Of a DNA stretch of 18,458 nt, positions 6,826-14,695 are shown in pieces. Numbering within the stretch: position 1 is the first letter of the stretch; every line of letters begins with the position of its first letter. The stretch lies in the NCBI GenBank assembly GCA_025450095.1, contig JANWID010000134.1:1-18458 (forward strand). Reading direction: 5' to 3'. Source of the DNA: Bacteroidia bacterium (GTDB lineage Bacteria; Bacteroidota; Bacteroidia; AKYH767-A; OLB10). The position numbers and the translations under genes were made by a program. The notes beneath the pieces were generated by a model. It ran no database searches. It was given only the letters and a program-made list of their open reading frames with translations, and had not been told where the DNA came from.

Positions 6826-8130
6826 TTAAAAGGAAAGATTTAAACCTAAAGAAGCAATGCTGATTGAATTATTGATTGTTACATCAACATCGAGCGGATA
6901 AGCCATCAATGCATTTACATGCTGGTCCTTTGCATATATGGCCTGCATATATCCGGCATTAACTGACAACCTCTTTGATGCTTTATATACAAACCCTGCA
7001 TTAATATTCCAGTTGTCGTCGGGTACTACTTCAATTGTTCCCAATGATGAATAGTATCCTTCTTTATTGTTGTAATCAAATTCTGTATATCCGAAACCAG
7101 CACTTACAAAAACCTTTTTGGTAAGTTTATATTCCATTCCCATTGCATAAGCAGCAGCATTTCCTGCTAGCTCAGCGAGAGGAGCATTTCCTGTGAGTTC
7201 AGATGACTTTCCCCAGTCTGCATTTTCCTGTTGGTAAAAATTATAATCACCAAATACTTTCAGCTTGTCATTTATTGCATAAGCAACGCCAAATGCCAGA
7301 ACTCCGGGTAAATCACGTCTGTTTTTCTCGCCGTCTACTGTTGCGCCAAAATCATCCGTATTTGTTTTAGTCTTAAAATCAAGGGTTACCTTAGTTTCAT
7401 AACGTGCTGTGATAATCAGCTTATCGACAGGCTTCACGCAAATGCTTATTACTTCACCAATACCCGCAGCATTAAATTCAGCATCCAGGGCAAGTGGCAT
7501 ATCGGCCAGGCCATAAGGCGATGAAGTGAGGGTTAACCCTGCTTCCGTGGTATTTTTTGCACTTATATATCTTGCTGCAACCGCAACAGATATCATGTTT
7601 GAAAATGCATAAGTTCCACCCAATGTCGTTGTAAAATAAAACGAGCTTGCCTTTAATGTCGGATCTTTAACAAGCATATACGCTCCCTGGGCCTCTCCCA
7701 AAGCCTGTAACCCGATCAGGTCAGTTGTTATGGATCCTTTTGAATAATCAATTGCAGCTCCGCCTCCGCTGATAAATGCGCCGGTAAACAGCGCCCATTT
7801 ATCTTTTTTATACGTAAGGAACAAATTTGGAAGAAAGGGGTCAGCGCTTTGTTGCTCGAACTCACGCATCCCTTCACCAAGACCAATGTCATATTGATGT
7901 TGCGGCTTACGAAATAAAAATTGATTGCTGAAGTTGATGTGGAAACCGTTTTCAAGATTTGTCAATCCTGCCGGATTATATACAACAATGTCTGCGGCGT
8001 CCGTAGCGGCATTTCTTGCCGAACTGCGAATCCATTCAGAACTCATGTTTGACAGGTTATCAATTTGGGCTACAGCGTTATAGCTGCAGATGATTAACCC
8101 AGATACCAACAAAAGGCTGATCTTTTTCAT
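6826..8130 (-). CDS. FadL/OmpP1 (TodX)-family outer-membrane protein
   Basis: A 434-residue outer-membrane beta-barrel of the OMPP1/FadL/TodX type, which transports hydrophobic compounds such as long-chain fatty acids or aromatics. Residues 1-22 form a signal peptide (LLLVSGLIICSYNAVAQ). The family hallmark ADIVVYNPAGLTNL is at ~46-59, after SSARNAATDAA. Amphipathic strands follow throughout (LKVFGDYNFYQQ, KKVFVSAGFGYTEFDY, RLSVNAGYMQAIY), and the chain ends in ASLGLNLSF with a terminal Phe typical of BAM-inserted barrels. Length matches the family. The start is the only ATG with a fitting signal peptide. The substrate cannot be read from sequence. It is transcribed towards the sigma-factor operon, sharing the hairpin at 6759-6799. 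Confidence 0.9.
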   Translation of the reverse strand: MKKISLLLVSGLIICSYNAVAQIDNLSNMSSEWIRSSARNAATDAADIVVYNPAGLTNLENGFHINFSNQFLFRKPQHQYDIGLGEGMREFEQQSADPFLPNLFLTYKKDKWALFTGAFISGGGAAIDYSKGSITTDLIGLQALGEAQGAYMLVKDPTLKASSFYFTTTLGGTYAFSNMISVAVAARYISAKNTTEAGLTLTSSPYGLADMPLALDAEFNAAGIGEVISICVKPVDKLIITARYETKVTLDFKTKTNTDDFGATVDGEKNRRDLPGVLAFGVAYAINDKLKVFGDYNFYQQENADWGKSSELTGNAPLAELAGNAAAYAMGMEYKLTKKVFVSAGFGYTEFDYNNKEGYYSSLGTIEVVPDDNWNINAGFVYKASKRLSVNAGYMQAIYAKDQHVNALMAYPLDVDVTINNSISIASLGLNLSF

Positions 8131-8158
8131 GGCTTTTTTTTACGCTTATACCCCAGAT

Positions 8159-8187
8159 AATCCCAAAAAGTTGCAAAAAATGGGATT
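8159..8187. promoter_or_regulatory. Inverted repeat upstream of the FadL-like gene
   Basis: AATCCCA (8159-8165) and TGGGATT (8181-8187) are perfect 7-bp inverted repeats around 15 bases, 29 bases upstream of the porin ATG. It could be an operator of a dimeric regulator, or part of the decayed sigma-factor region. Confidence 0.3.
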
Positions 8188-8194
8188 TTCTTAC

Positions 8195-8239
8195 AAAATC
8201 TCTGCAGCAGAAAAAATGTTGCTGAGGAAAAAGAGTGGG
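8195..8239 (+). pseudogene. Relic of the 3' end of a second ECF42-type sigma-factor gene
   Basis: The plus strand encodes KISAAEKMLLRKKSG, against KSAAEKMLLRKKIG at the very C-terminus of the intact sigma factor (residues 404-417, bases 6662-6703). From SAAEKMLLRKK the 11 residues are identical, yet several codons differ silently (TCC/TCT, GCC/GCA, GCT/GCA, CGG/AGG, AAG/AAA). The fragment therefore stems from a diverged paralog that was under protein-level selection, not from a recent copy. A weak resemblance may extend left to ~8145 (NPKKLQKMGFSY against AKKHFEKSMTL). It has no sigma domains and is not a functional gene. Confidence 0.6.
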
Positions 8240-8240
8240 G

Positions 8241-8268
8241 GGTATCAATCCAATAGAAAGGTGATACC
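8241..8268 (-). terminator. Stem-loop overlapping the 3' end of the double-barrel gene
   Basis: GGTATCA (8241-8247) and TGATACC (8262-8268) are perfect 7-bp arms around 14 bases and include the stop codon of the minus-strand gene. No U-run follows, so support is weak. Confidence 0.25.
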
Positions 8269-9825
8269 AACCATGACATTTACAAAAGTTATTGACTGAT
8301 TGAAGCTAACAGGTTCTTTTGAATCATCATAGTAGCCAAAACTGGTATCATACGTTCTTATTTCGAGTTCAGTTCCGCTAAAGCGATGATAAGCGGAAAT
8401 ATAATCTGCCGAAAAGTTCAATTGTGTTTTTTCGCCCAACGCAAACCTGGCGAAACCACCAAATGAATATGCGAATTCTGAACTGTACATGGGGGCTAAT
8501 TTCAAATCATACTTTGTAACATACGGCGAAAATCCCACATTGCCCTCATATGATTCTACCTCTAATTCTGCCCCCGGACTTTTTGCCCATTGGTAGCCAG
8601 CCATCGCTTTAAAGCCACCCTGGAAATTATTCTTTGAGAATTGATACTGGACACCTGCTAACAATCCATATACATTCCAGTGTCCCATTTCATTTACAGT
8701 TCCCGAGTCGCTTCTGAAATAGGAGGATTCAAAAATCTCGTGCACAGCTGTTTCGGGAACACCGAATAAGGAAGAATAAAATGATCCGGTAATGCCAAAA
8801 TGCTTTCCTAATAAATAGCTCAGGTCTATTTTTCCGCCAAAACCAATTGATGCTGAGCCAGCCAGATTATAGTTAGAATATGGGTCATCCAGTGGAATTT
8901 GTGTTAAACTGCTGAAATCTCCAACGGGAATACTCACACCCGCATTAAATGAAATATTAAACCTGCTGTTTTCGTGACCCGGTTTTTCTGTATGGTTCGA
9001 AGTGGTGTCTGGTTTGTATTCTGATTTGTACTCTGATTTGGTATTGAAACAATAGGTAATTCCTGTCATGATACTGACTGCTGAAATTTGCTTCTCAAAT
9101 TTCATGGGGAATTCTGCTATATAAACGAAGCCACTTGGAAAAAGAGAAATATCAACGAGATTTTTTTCATCAAAGAGATGCGATGCTGTCACGTAATCTG
9201 CCGACAGGTTTATGGCAAATACCTTGCTTAACGGAAAACTGGCATAGGTCCCAACAGAATAGGCGAATGCATTGCTTTCAAATTGCGGCTGATGATTTAT
9301 GAATGTAAATTGAGTAGTGTCGCGGGTTTTGAGATTTACTTCGGGACTGATGGCTTTTTGAGTTCCGCCCATCAATTTTAATCCCAGTGTGATTTTATTA
9401 ATTTTAAATTCATAGAAACCCCCAATCAATAATGTGCTTGTTTTCCAGCTGTCAGCCTGGTATTCTTCAGTTACATTTGGGTCATAATACTCTTCCCCAA
9501 AAGTTTCCAATTTCGTTTTTTCCTGAGTTTCAAACGTGGAAAATGAGAAGTTGGTAGCTATTCCGAAGTGTTTACCAAAGAGGTAACTGATATCAAATTT
9601 GCCGCTATATCCTGTTTTTGCTTCACCTGCAATATTGAAATTAGTGCTGACATCATATGGGGGAAACTGTTCAAATTTGCTGAACTCTCCTGTTGGAATT
9701 CCTATTCCGCCTAAAATTGAAATTTTGAGCCTGGGCCTGATTTCAAAAGAGGTGCTATCCGTTTGGCAGTAACAAAGGCCGTTGAACAAGATCAAAGAAA
9801 TCAAAGCAAGAAAAAAAGTGCGCAT
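8245..9825 (-). CDS. Outer-membrane protein with two tandem beta-barrel domains
   Basis: I choose the ATG at 9825 (MRTFFLALISLILFNG...CQ), which gives 526 residues with a clean signal peptide; an ATG 72 bases further out would add a hydrophilic leader that spoils it. Two homologous halves follow. Barrel 1 is ~32-261 (RLKISILGGIGIPTGEFS, GKFDISYLFGKHFGI, AINLSADYVTASH, VSIMTGITYCF). Barrel 2 is ~288-526 (RFNISFNAGVSIPVGDFS, GKIDLSYLLGKHFGI, LNFSADYISAYH, VNVMVGITFLLD). A polar linker (262-287), with a short KSEYKSEYKP duplication, joins them. Each half looks like a small outer-membrane barrel (OmpA-like or PF13568-type). Function is unknown. The same order of motifs in both halves shows internal duplication; whether it folds as two barrels or one larger barrel is open. 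Confidence 0.85.
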   Translation of the reverse strand: MRTFFLALISLILFNGLCYCQTDSTSFEIRPRLKISILGGIGIPTGEFSKFEQFPPYDVSTNFNIAGEAKTGYSGKFDISYLFGKHFGIATNFSFSTFETQEKTKLETFGEEYYDPNVTEEYQADSWKTSTLLIGGFYEFKINKITLGLKLMGGTQKAISPEVNLKTRDTTQFTFINHQPQFESNAFAYSVGTYASFPLSKVFAINLSADYVTASHLFDEKNLVDISLFPSGFVYIAEFPMKFEKQISAVSIMTGITYCFNTKSEYKSEYKPDTTSNHTEKPGHENSRFNISFNAGVSIPVGDFSSLTQIPLDDPYSNYNLAGSASIGFGGKIDLSYLLGKHFGITGSFYSSLFGVPETAVHEIFESSYFRSDSGTVNEMGHWNVYGLLAGVQYQFSKNNFQGGFKAMAGYQWAKSPGAELEVESYEGNVGFSPYVTKYDLKLAPMYSSEFAYSFGGFARFALGEKTQLNFSADYISAYHRFSGTELEIRTYDTSFGYYDDSKEPVSFNQSITFVNVMVGITFLLD

Positions 9826-9896
9826 ACGTGTTATGATTAACCCCGGTGGGAATGGAATTTCGACCGTGAATATATGACATCTGTAACATTGTCCCA

Positions 9897-9934
9897 ATTC
9901 TCGCAGTTCACTTCTTAAAAATCAAAGCGAGAAT
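9897..9934 (-). terminator. Stem-loop downstream of the 9981-11687 gene
   Basis: ATTCTCGC (9897-9904) is perfectly complementary to GCGAGAAT (9927-9934), with a 22-nt loop, 46 bases past the stop of the upstream minus-strand gene and before the start of the next one. Candidate terminator or 3' hairpin; no U-run. Confidence 0.35.
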
Positions 9935-9980
9935 CAGAGCCTGATGATTTGAAAATACCTGTACCTGGAAAAAAATAAAA

Positions 9981-11687
9981 CTATTGTATTATTACCCTTC
10001 GTGTTGAAATGCGGTCATCTGCCTTTATCGTGAGAAAGTATACGCCAGGTGAATACCCTGTAAAGGTCCGTGAGTACACGCCTGCGCCGATTAGTTCGTG
10101 GTCAATCAATGGGGTTAAAATTCTACCTGTAATATCACTCAAGCTAAGGCTAACCATAGAGGCGGATTTTAACTCGAATGAAATAGTACAGGTTTCATTA
10201 GCTGGAACCGGGTAAACAGAAATTGCTGGAAAATCCGAACTCATTTCTTCATTTGATGATGTAGATGTAATGTTGAGTTTGGCTAAATACATGTCGCCAG
10301 CACCAAATGATCCGAGTTGGAGAGGACCGATGTTATAATTTGGGGCGCCATACATGTTTCCTGTTACATACACTTCATTGGCATTACTAAATGCAACACC
10401 GCCTGTGCTAATATCCCCGGCAGTATTCACTGTACCAATAGCCCAATTACAGTTTCCGGCAGAATCGTAATCAGCGACGTAAGTATTCAACCCTGTTCCC
10501 GAATTCGTTACAATTTGATTTCCCAATTGAAGTGTAGGGCTCATAAAGTGGCCGGTAAGAAGTAGGTGATCATTATTTTCGGTTACAATCATATCATAAA
10601 CTCCTTCTACGTCTGTTCCATAAATTTTATTGGCCCAAAGAACATTCCCGAATTTATCATATTTACATAAAAAGTCATCTGATAGTCCTGAATTATTTTG
10701 AAGGGTATAAGATCCCAGGGTTATACTATTACTGTTAAAACCCCCGGCCACATATACGTTTCCGCCCTGATCGGCAGCAACTACACAACCCCCTTCATCG
10801 CCTGATGAGCCTATTGCCCTTCCCCACTGGGCCACACCGTTACCGTTTAACTTAAAAATGTAACAGTCCATTCCACCGCTGTTGGGAAGTGTTATCGGGG
10901 GAAATACCATATCAGAGTTAAATGAATGTCCAGATATAAATACATTTCCAAGCGTATCAACACTGATATCTCCTATCGTTATCGAACAAAGTGCAACACT
11001 TTGTGCAGCCCACTGGTAATTTCCGGTGGAATCATATTTTACCACGAAGTGTTGGTTAATGCCACTGTTAGTCAATGGTGGACTTGTTGAATTAAATCTC
11101 ATCTCAACGCAGTCAAACATCCCCTGGAAATACATGTTTCCCTGTGCATCTGCGGTTGCACCGAGTCCTATAACTTTACCGGTTCCCAGTCCAGAGTTAT
11201 ACGCATTTGAAACCCATTGAAGATCTCCAGTAGAATCAAATTTTGCAAAAAATGCTCGCTGAACAGCTCCTCCCTGCACGACGGTAGAATCTATGGTCAA
11301 TTGACCCTCGTAGCTACCAGTAACATATATATATCCATTATCATCTGTATGAACATCATACAGGGACGCGTACACCCCTTCGTTTTGAATCAACCAAATC
11401 ACATTTCCATTTTCATCAAGCCTGGCAAGAAAAAAGCGGGAATCGGCCCAGGAGCTCGCATTTGGATGCGTCAGGACCATGCTGTCTAGAGTAAATGTTG
11501 TGCCGCCGTAAGAACCACCAATAACAATGCTTCCATCAGGAAGGGTCGCGACCTGATATGACATATCGTTATAAGCGGAACCTCCCACTAAGGCCCATTC
11601 CCAGGAAGGAGTTTGTGCCAGAGTGCTTAATGAAGTAATTCCTAGAAGGCTGACAATGCTTAGAACTAATTTGCTCAAAATCCGCAT
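9981..11687 (-). CDS. T9SS-secreted SBBP/beta-propeller-like repeat protein
   Basis: A 568-residue exported protein. The signal peptide (1-25, LVLSIVSLLGITSLSTLAQ) leads to PSWEWALVGGS and then about seven irregular repeats of the SBBP type. Each has a GNVYVAGxF or GYIYVTGSY strand, a FFLARLDENGNVIW or CYIFKLNGNGVAQWG strand, and a variable loop (~30-480). These predict a beta-propeller-like body. Residues ~488-568 (SVYPVPANETCTISFE ... DITGRIL ... GVYFLTIKADD ... RRVIIQ) are a T9SS type A sorting domain. It shares this plan with 14696-16366, and the two are distant paralogs. Ligand and role are unknown; family members are often adhesins or structural surface proteins. It follows the metalloprotease pair, separated by a strong hairpin, so it is probably a separate transcript. 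Confidence 0.9.
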   Translation of the reverse strand: MRILSKLVLSIVSLLGITSLSTLAQTPSWEWALVGGSAYNDMSYQVATLPDGSIVIGGSYGGTTFTLDSMVLTHPNASSWADSRFFLARLDENGNVIWLIQNEGVYASLYDVHTDDNGYIYVTGSYEGQLTIDSTVVQGGAVQRAFFAKFDSTGDLQWVSNAYNSGLGTGKVIGLGATADAQGNMYFQGMFDCVEMRFNSTSPPLTNSGINQHFVVKYDSTGNYQWAAQSVALCSITIGDISVDTLGNVFISGHSFNSDMVFPPITLPNSGGMDCYIFKLNGNGVAQWGRAIGSSGDEGGCVVAADQGGNVYVAGGFNSNSITLGSYTLQNNSGLSDDFLCKYDKFGNVLWANKIYGTDVEGVYDMIVTENNDHLLLTGHFMSPTLQLGNQIVTNSGTGLNTYVADYDSAGNCNWAIGTVNTAGDISTGGVAFSNANEVYVTGNMYGAPNYNIGPLQLGSFGAGDMYLAKLNITSTSSNEEMSSDFPAISVYPVPANETCTISFELKSASMVSLSLSDITGRILTPLIDHELIGAGVYSRTFTGYSPGVYFLTIKADDRISTRRVIIQ

Positions 11688-11832
11688 ATCGTATATTTTC
11701 TATTATGTACGATAAACATACAAATAATTTTTGATTTTGAATGTTCGCTGAAATAATCCGAGGTCTGCATACACATTTCGACCGCCCTGGAACGGGTTCA
11801 TGCCGGATTTATTAATACCTGCTCCGGAATCA

Positions 11833-11873
11833 CCCGGGAATGATATACAGTACTTCTATATATCATTCCCGGG
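11833..11873 (-). terminator. 15-bp perfect hairpin after the metalloprotease gene
   Basis: CCCGGGAATGATATA (11833-11847) is perfectly complementary to TATATCATTCCCGGG (11859-11873), with an 11-nt loop. It sits 36 bases past the protease stop. The stem is strong and GC-rich at its base, but no U-run follows on the minus strand. Probable transcript end or stabilising structure. Confidence 0.6.
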
Positions 11874-11909
11874 ATTAAAAAGTTTTCCGGTAAAAAATTG
11901 TTACTCCTG

Positions 11910-13382
11910 CTATTGTATCATCAGTTTCTTCTGTACGGATGCTCCTCCAGAGATAATTTTCACAAAATAGGTGCCTGCACGGAATGCACCAATTTGAATG
12001 TTGGAAACCGCTGCGACCGGTAATTCAGATAATACCAACCTGCCAGTCATATCGAATATTTCAACTTTATCAATATTCATGTTGTGGTTGGTTTCAATTG
12101 TAAATACATCATTCGCCGGGTTGGGATAGATCTGCACATTCATGGCAACAACCTCATCATGTAATCCTGTAGCTCCGCAACCTCCGGATCCCGCCATAAG
12201 CGTTCGTAGATTTGCAAATGTGGCATCTCTCCGTGTTTTTTGTCCATTGGTAAACATAACCATACAGGCATCATCAACATAATCCATATAGTTCATGAAC
12301 ATGTCGCCGTCGGGTCCGTTAGTACAGGTAATATGCGGGAATGCAGGGCAACCGCCATTTGATTGCTGCTGAGTAGGTGTATCATTTACAAAGTCATCAC
12401 CACAAAAATTATCACCCCAAACATGGCGCAGGTTCAACCAGTGACCAACTTCATGCGTTGCAGTACGTCCTTTATCGAAAGGCGGTGTCGTGTTAAAATT
12501 TCCGAAATATTCGTAATCAATTACAACTCCGTCGAGCTCCGGATCAGTGGCCAGATCAACAGGAAACGTCGCATAGCCAAGTAAATTTCCACCCAGATCG
12601 CACACCCATAAATTCAGATAACGTTCGGGATCCCAGTTTTCGATCCCGCCATTTGCAGTGGATTTTGGTTCGAGTCCTTGAGAAAAACTTTGTGTGGTGG
12701 TTGGGGTTCTTGTAATTCCTGTGGTAGTATTACCATTAGGATCAACAGTGGCAAGACAAAACTCAATATTCATATCCGCACCGACTCCCTGGAAAACTGC
12801 GGGGGCCTGTCCGAAATCGGCATTTAATTTTCTGAAATCCGCGTTCAGCACATCGAGCTGTGACTGAATCTGGGCATTGCTGACATTCTCAGCAGTGTTT
12901 TTATATACAACATGCACTACTACAGGAATGTTGATTGACCCACCTCCGCTAGAACTACCAGTTGAAACGAGTGTAATGTCCATAGTCATGTCAATGGAAT
13001 TCGTAAGACATCCATACTCATTCAGCTGAATGTCGTAATCACCAGTTACTGCAGGAGTAAACTGGACTTTGCTGGAACCCCCAACAATTCCACAACCGTC
13101 GTCATCATAAGCCAACCAGTTGCCTCCTCCTGCCGGGAATATCGTAAGCTCAGAATCAAATGTGGGCGTGCCGCAGGTAGAAATTTCATACGTATACCCT
13201 GCCTGCATTCCGGTTACACGGTTAAATTCTCCAGCCCAGGTTTGCGGACCATAAATCGAAGTACCTACCACAGTAGGCGCAGGTCCCGAAAGATAGATGG
13301 TGTTATTATAGTTGCATTGCGCCTTCATAGTGAAAGGTAGCATCAGTAGCACAGGCAGTGCTAAAACGATTAGTTTTTTCAT
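11910..13382 (-). CDS. M43 (pappalysin/cytophagalysin-like) zinc metalloprotease with T9SS sorting domain
   Basis: A 490-residue secreted endopeptidase. Signal peptide 1-22 ([19 protein letters not shown]). Residues ~23-142 are a Cys-containing beta domain of PPC-like type ([37 protein letters not shown]). The catalytic domain (~148-402) begins [13 protein letters not shown] and carries [11 protein letters not shown] at 310-320, where His310, His314 and His320 bind zinc and Glu311 is the base. The Met-turn MNYMDY is at 363-368, with Cys325, 345, 353 and 373 as likely disulfides. Residues ~414-490 ([15 protein letters not shown] ... [11 protein letters not shown]) are the sorting domain. M43 enzymes usually carry an N-terminal propeptide; here none is visible, and a propeptide-like protein is encoded by the overlapping upstream gene (ATGA). 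The substrate is unknown. Confidence 0.94.
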   Translation of the reverse strand: MKKLIVLALPVLLMLPFTMKAQCNYNNTIYLSGPAPTVVGTSIYGPQTWAGEFNRVTGMQAGYTYEISTCGTPTFDSELTIFPAGGGNWLAYDDDGCGIVGGSSKVQFTPAVTGDYDIQLNEYGCLTNSIDMTMDITLVSTGSSSGGGSINIPVVVHVVYKNTAENVSNAQIQSQLDVLNADFRKLNADFGQAPAVFQGVGADMNIEFCLATVDPNGNTTTGITRTPTTTQSFSQGLEPKSTANGGIENWDPERYLNLWVCDLGGNLLGYATFPVDLATDPELDGVVIDYEYFGNFNTTPPFDKGRTATHEVGHWLNLRHVWGDNFCGDDFVNDTPTQQQSNGGCPAFPHITCTNGPDGDMFMNYMDYVDDACMVMFTNGQKTRRDATFANLRTLMAGSGGCGATGLHDEVVAMNVQIYPNPANDVFTIETNHNMNIDKVEIFDMTGRLVLSELPVAAVSNIQIGAFRAGTYFVKIISGGASVQKKLMIQ

Positions 13383-13768
13383 CGTGCTGCTCCTCCCATG
13401 CTTTTAAATTGATTATTTCTCCTTTTTTCGGCGCGTAACTTTTCAACATCTGCAGATACTGGTGTGGCAGTATTATTTGTTACTGGTTGCAGTTTCAGAA
13501 ATTCTGTTTTTGCTTGCCTGTATGCCAGGATATCCTTACGGTAATCTCCGGTAGGAATAAATCCCGGCAATGAAGGTATCGAAGCAGGTTCTTGTCGGCG
13601 GATCCATTCCTGCGTTATTTGCTCTGCATGATCCATTTTAATTTGAAGACCTGGATTGTTTTGTTTCCTAAGTTCATAGTACTGTGACGTACCGCACCTT
13701 TGTGCTTGGCTGTAACTGTATGCTGACAACAGGAAACAGAATGTCAGTAACAGGCAATTGTTTTTCAT
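13379..13768 (-). CDS. Small secreted protein resembling an M43 protease propeptide
   Basis: A 129-residue exported protein. The signal peptide (1-22, [17 protein letters not shown]) is followed by [19 protein letters not shown] and a helical stretch [15 protein letters not shown] (~45-59). Bacteroidota M43 proteases commonly start, after the signal peptide, with a propeptide of just this look: a Cys-Gly-Thr near the mature N-terminus, then ...L...P.L...M...E...Q.W. The basic C-terminus ([15 protein letters not shown]) has no sorting domain. Its TGA stop overlaps the protease ATG by ATGA, so the two are co-translated. I infer a stand-alone propeptide or inhibitor, in which Cys25 could act as a zinc-blocking switch. 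It could instead be an unrelated small periplasmic protein. Confidence 0.8.
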   Translation of the reverse strand: MKNNCLLLTFCFLLSAYSYSQAQRCGTSQYYELRKQNNPGLQIKMDHAEQITQEWIRRQEPASIPSLPGFIPTGDYRKDILAYRQAKTEFLKLQPVTNNTATPVSADVEKLRAEKRRNNQFKSMGGAAR

Positions 13769-13797
13769 GGAATTGATAGTGGTTAAGGGTTAATAAT

Positions 13798-13827
13798 ATA
13801 ATTTATAATGAACTATTGTAAGACAAA
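13798..13827 (-). promoter_or_regulatory. Candidate promoter of the propeptide-protease operon
   Basis: On the minus strand TTTG (13827-13824) is followed after 18 bases by TAAATTAT (13805-13798), a partial match to TAnnTTTG, 29 bases before the ATG. Spacing suits a Bacteroidota promoter; the -7 match is incomplete. Confidence 0.3.
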
Positions 13828-14194
13828 GAGAACTGTTTTGAAAACTGCTGCATAGTATCTTGTTACCGAATTGAGTAATACGAAGGATGTACTGTAATAA
13901 TCGGCGACCTAAATTCTAAACCTTTTTTTCGCGCAGGTATGTTTTTGGGTTTTATTGCACATGGTACAGTGATGCGATAAAGCAGACAAATTGCCATGAT
14001 ATAAATTGAGGTAATCATTGGTGCTGTTTATGACGATTAACGATTCTTTATGTTACTCAATAAGCTTTGTGTGGACAGCAAGACATTGCGATCGCGGGGC
14101 CAAAAGTAGTCAGACGGTTTATTGTAGATATTTAACTACGACTACATAAATTGGGTAACCAGAGTGTTTGCGAGACTACATGTTTGGGTGATAT
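13828..14194. other. Intergenic stretch with no recognisable gene
   Basis: About 370 bases upstream of the propeptide gene and beyond the GIY-YIG palindrome. I see no coding sequence, tRNA or long repeat on either strand; apart from a single GCGATCGC octamer (14088-14095) nothing stands out. Confidence 0.5.
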
Positions 14195-14252
14195 CCCTGA
14201 AGCAGAGTTTGATCAGAACGCTAGCGCTTATCTGATCAAACACGCTTCAGGG
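14195..14252 (-). repeat. Long palindrome at the 3' end of the GIY-YIG gene (copy 1)
   Basis: A nested inverted repeat: outer arms CCCTGAAGC (14195-14203) and GCTTCAGGG (14244-14252), inner arms GTTTGATCAGA (14207-14217) and TCTGATCAAAC (14231-14241), with the central palindrome CGCTAGCG (14219-14226). The right half encodes the last residues (LKRV) and the TGA stop of the nuclease. Copy 2 at 16565-16622 is ~93% identical over 69 bases. Confidence 0.9.
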
Positions 14253-14529
14253 CTGCGCCCTTTACTTCGTTCAAACTTTCTTGCAACATCAAACGCAACG
14301 TACGTTTTCCCGCTGAAGTTTTAAAATATTCCTCTCTTCGCAATGCATCTTTTTTGGAAAAGTAATATTCACACAATAAAGGCACAAAGGGTCTACGTGA
14401 AGCAGTGCTTTTAGATCTGCCTTCTTCGTGCTCAATACTCCGCCGGTCAAAATCAGAAGATGAACCAATGTAAAATTGTTGGTCTTTTAAGCTGTACAAA
14501 ACGTACGTTGCGTGTTTGGGATGTTCCAT
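14236..14529 (-). CDS. Small GIY-YIG nuclease-family protein
   Basis: A 97-residue stand-alone GIY-YIG domain, a metal-dependent DNA strand-cleaving fold also found in UvrC and homing endonucleases. TYVLYSLKDQQFYIGSSS (8-25) holds the GIY-YIG equivalents (YVLYS ... YIGSS). FDRRSIEHEEGRSKST (27-42) supplies the catalytic Arg and a conserved His region, RRPFVPLLCEYYF follows, and ALRREEYFKTSAGKRTLRLML carries the catalytic Glu. Such small proteins are common in Bacteroidota in several copies per genome; their role is unsettled. The C-terminal KGAALKRV and the stop are encoded inside the palindrome at 14195-14252. A homologous broken 3' end (16606-16661) aligns at SLNEVK but then has 8 extra bases, so the reading frame of the last residues differs between copies. 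No DNA-binding domain is fused. Confidence 0.9.
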   Translation of the reverse strand: MEHPKHATYVLYSLKDQQFYIGSSSDFDRRSIEHEEGRSKSTASRRPFVPLLCEYYFSKKDALRREEYFKTSAGKRTLRLMLQESLNEVKGAALKRV

Positions 14530-14603
14530 TGAAAAGTGGATTTAGAATTTTAGAAACCGTCGAATTCTTGAAAAGCATAATAAAAGTAACGATAGCTTAT
14601 TGT

Positions 14604-14632
14604 AAAAAAAGCGAGAAGTTCAAATGAACTTC
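14604..14632 (-). terminator. Intrinsic terminator of the 14696-16366 gene
   Basis: On the minus strand GAAGTTCA and TGAACTTC (14632-14615) form an 8-bp palindromic stem, followed by TCGC and seven T (14610-14604). It lies 64 bases after the stop of the upstream gene and before the nuclease ATG, which separates the two transcripts. Confidence 0.65.
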
Positions 14633-14695
14633 GGGAAAAGTCGGGGCTATTACAACTAAAGTGGTATTTCCAATTACATATCAGGATAATAGTTC

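Noticed and set aside
8090..8299. A 69-codon plus-strand open frame covering the gap between the porin and the double-barrel gene
   Set aside because: Both ends lie antisense to real genes; only the middle has meaning, as a sigma-factor 3' relic.
9826..9897. An in-frame ATG at 9897 that would extend the double-barrel protein by 24 residues (MGQCYRC...)
   Set aside because: The extension is polar and cysteine-containing and buries the clean signal peptide that begins at the ATG at 9825.
14088..14095. GCGATCGC octamer, considered as a dispersed HIP1-like or methylation motif
   Set aside because: A single occurrence; no clustering or link to a gene.
13828..14194. Possible tRNA or small RNA gene in the long gap
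   Set aside because: No cloverleaf-like pairings or CCA-type end could be found by eye on either strand.
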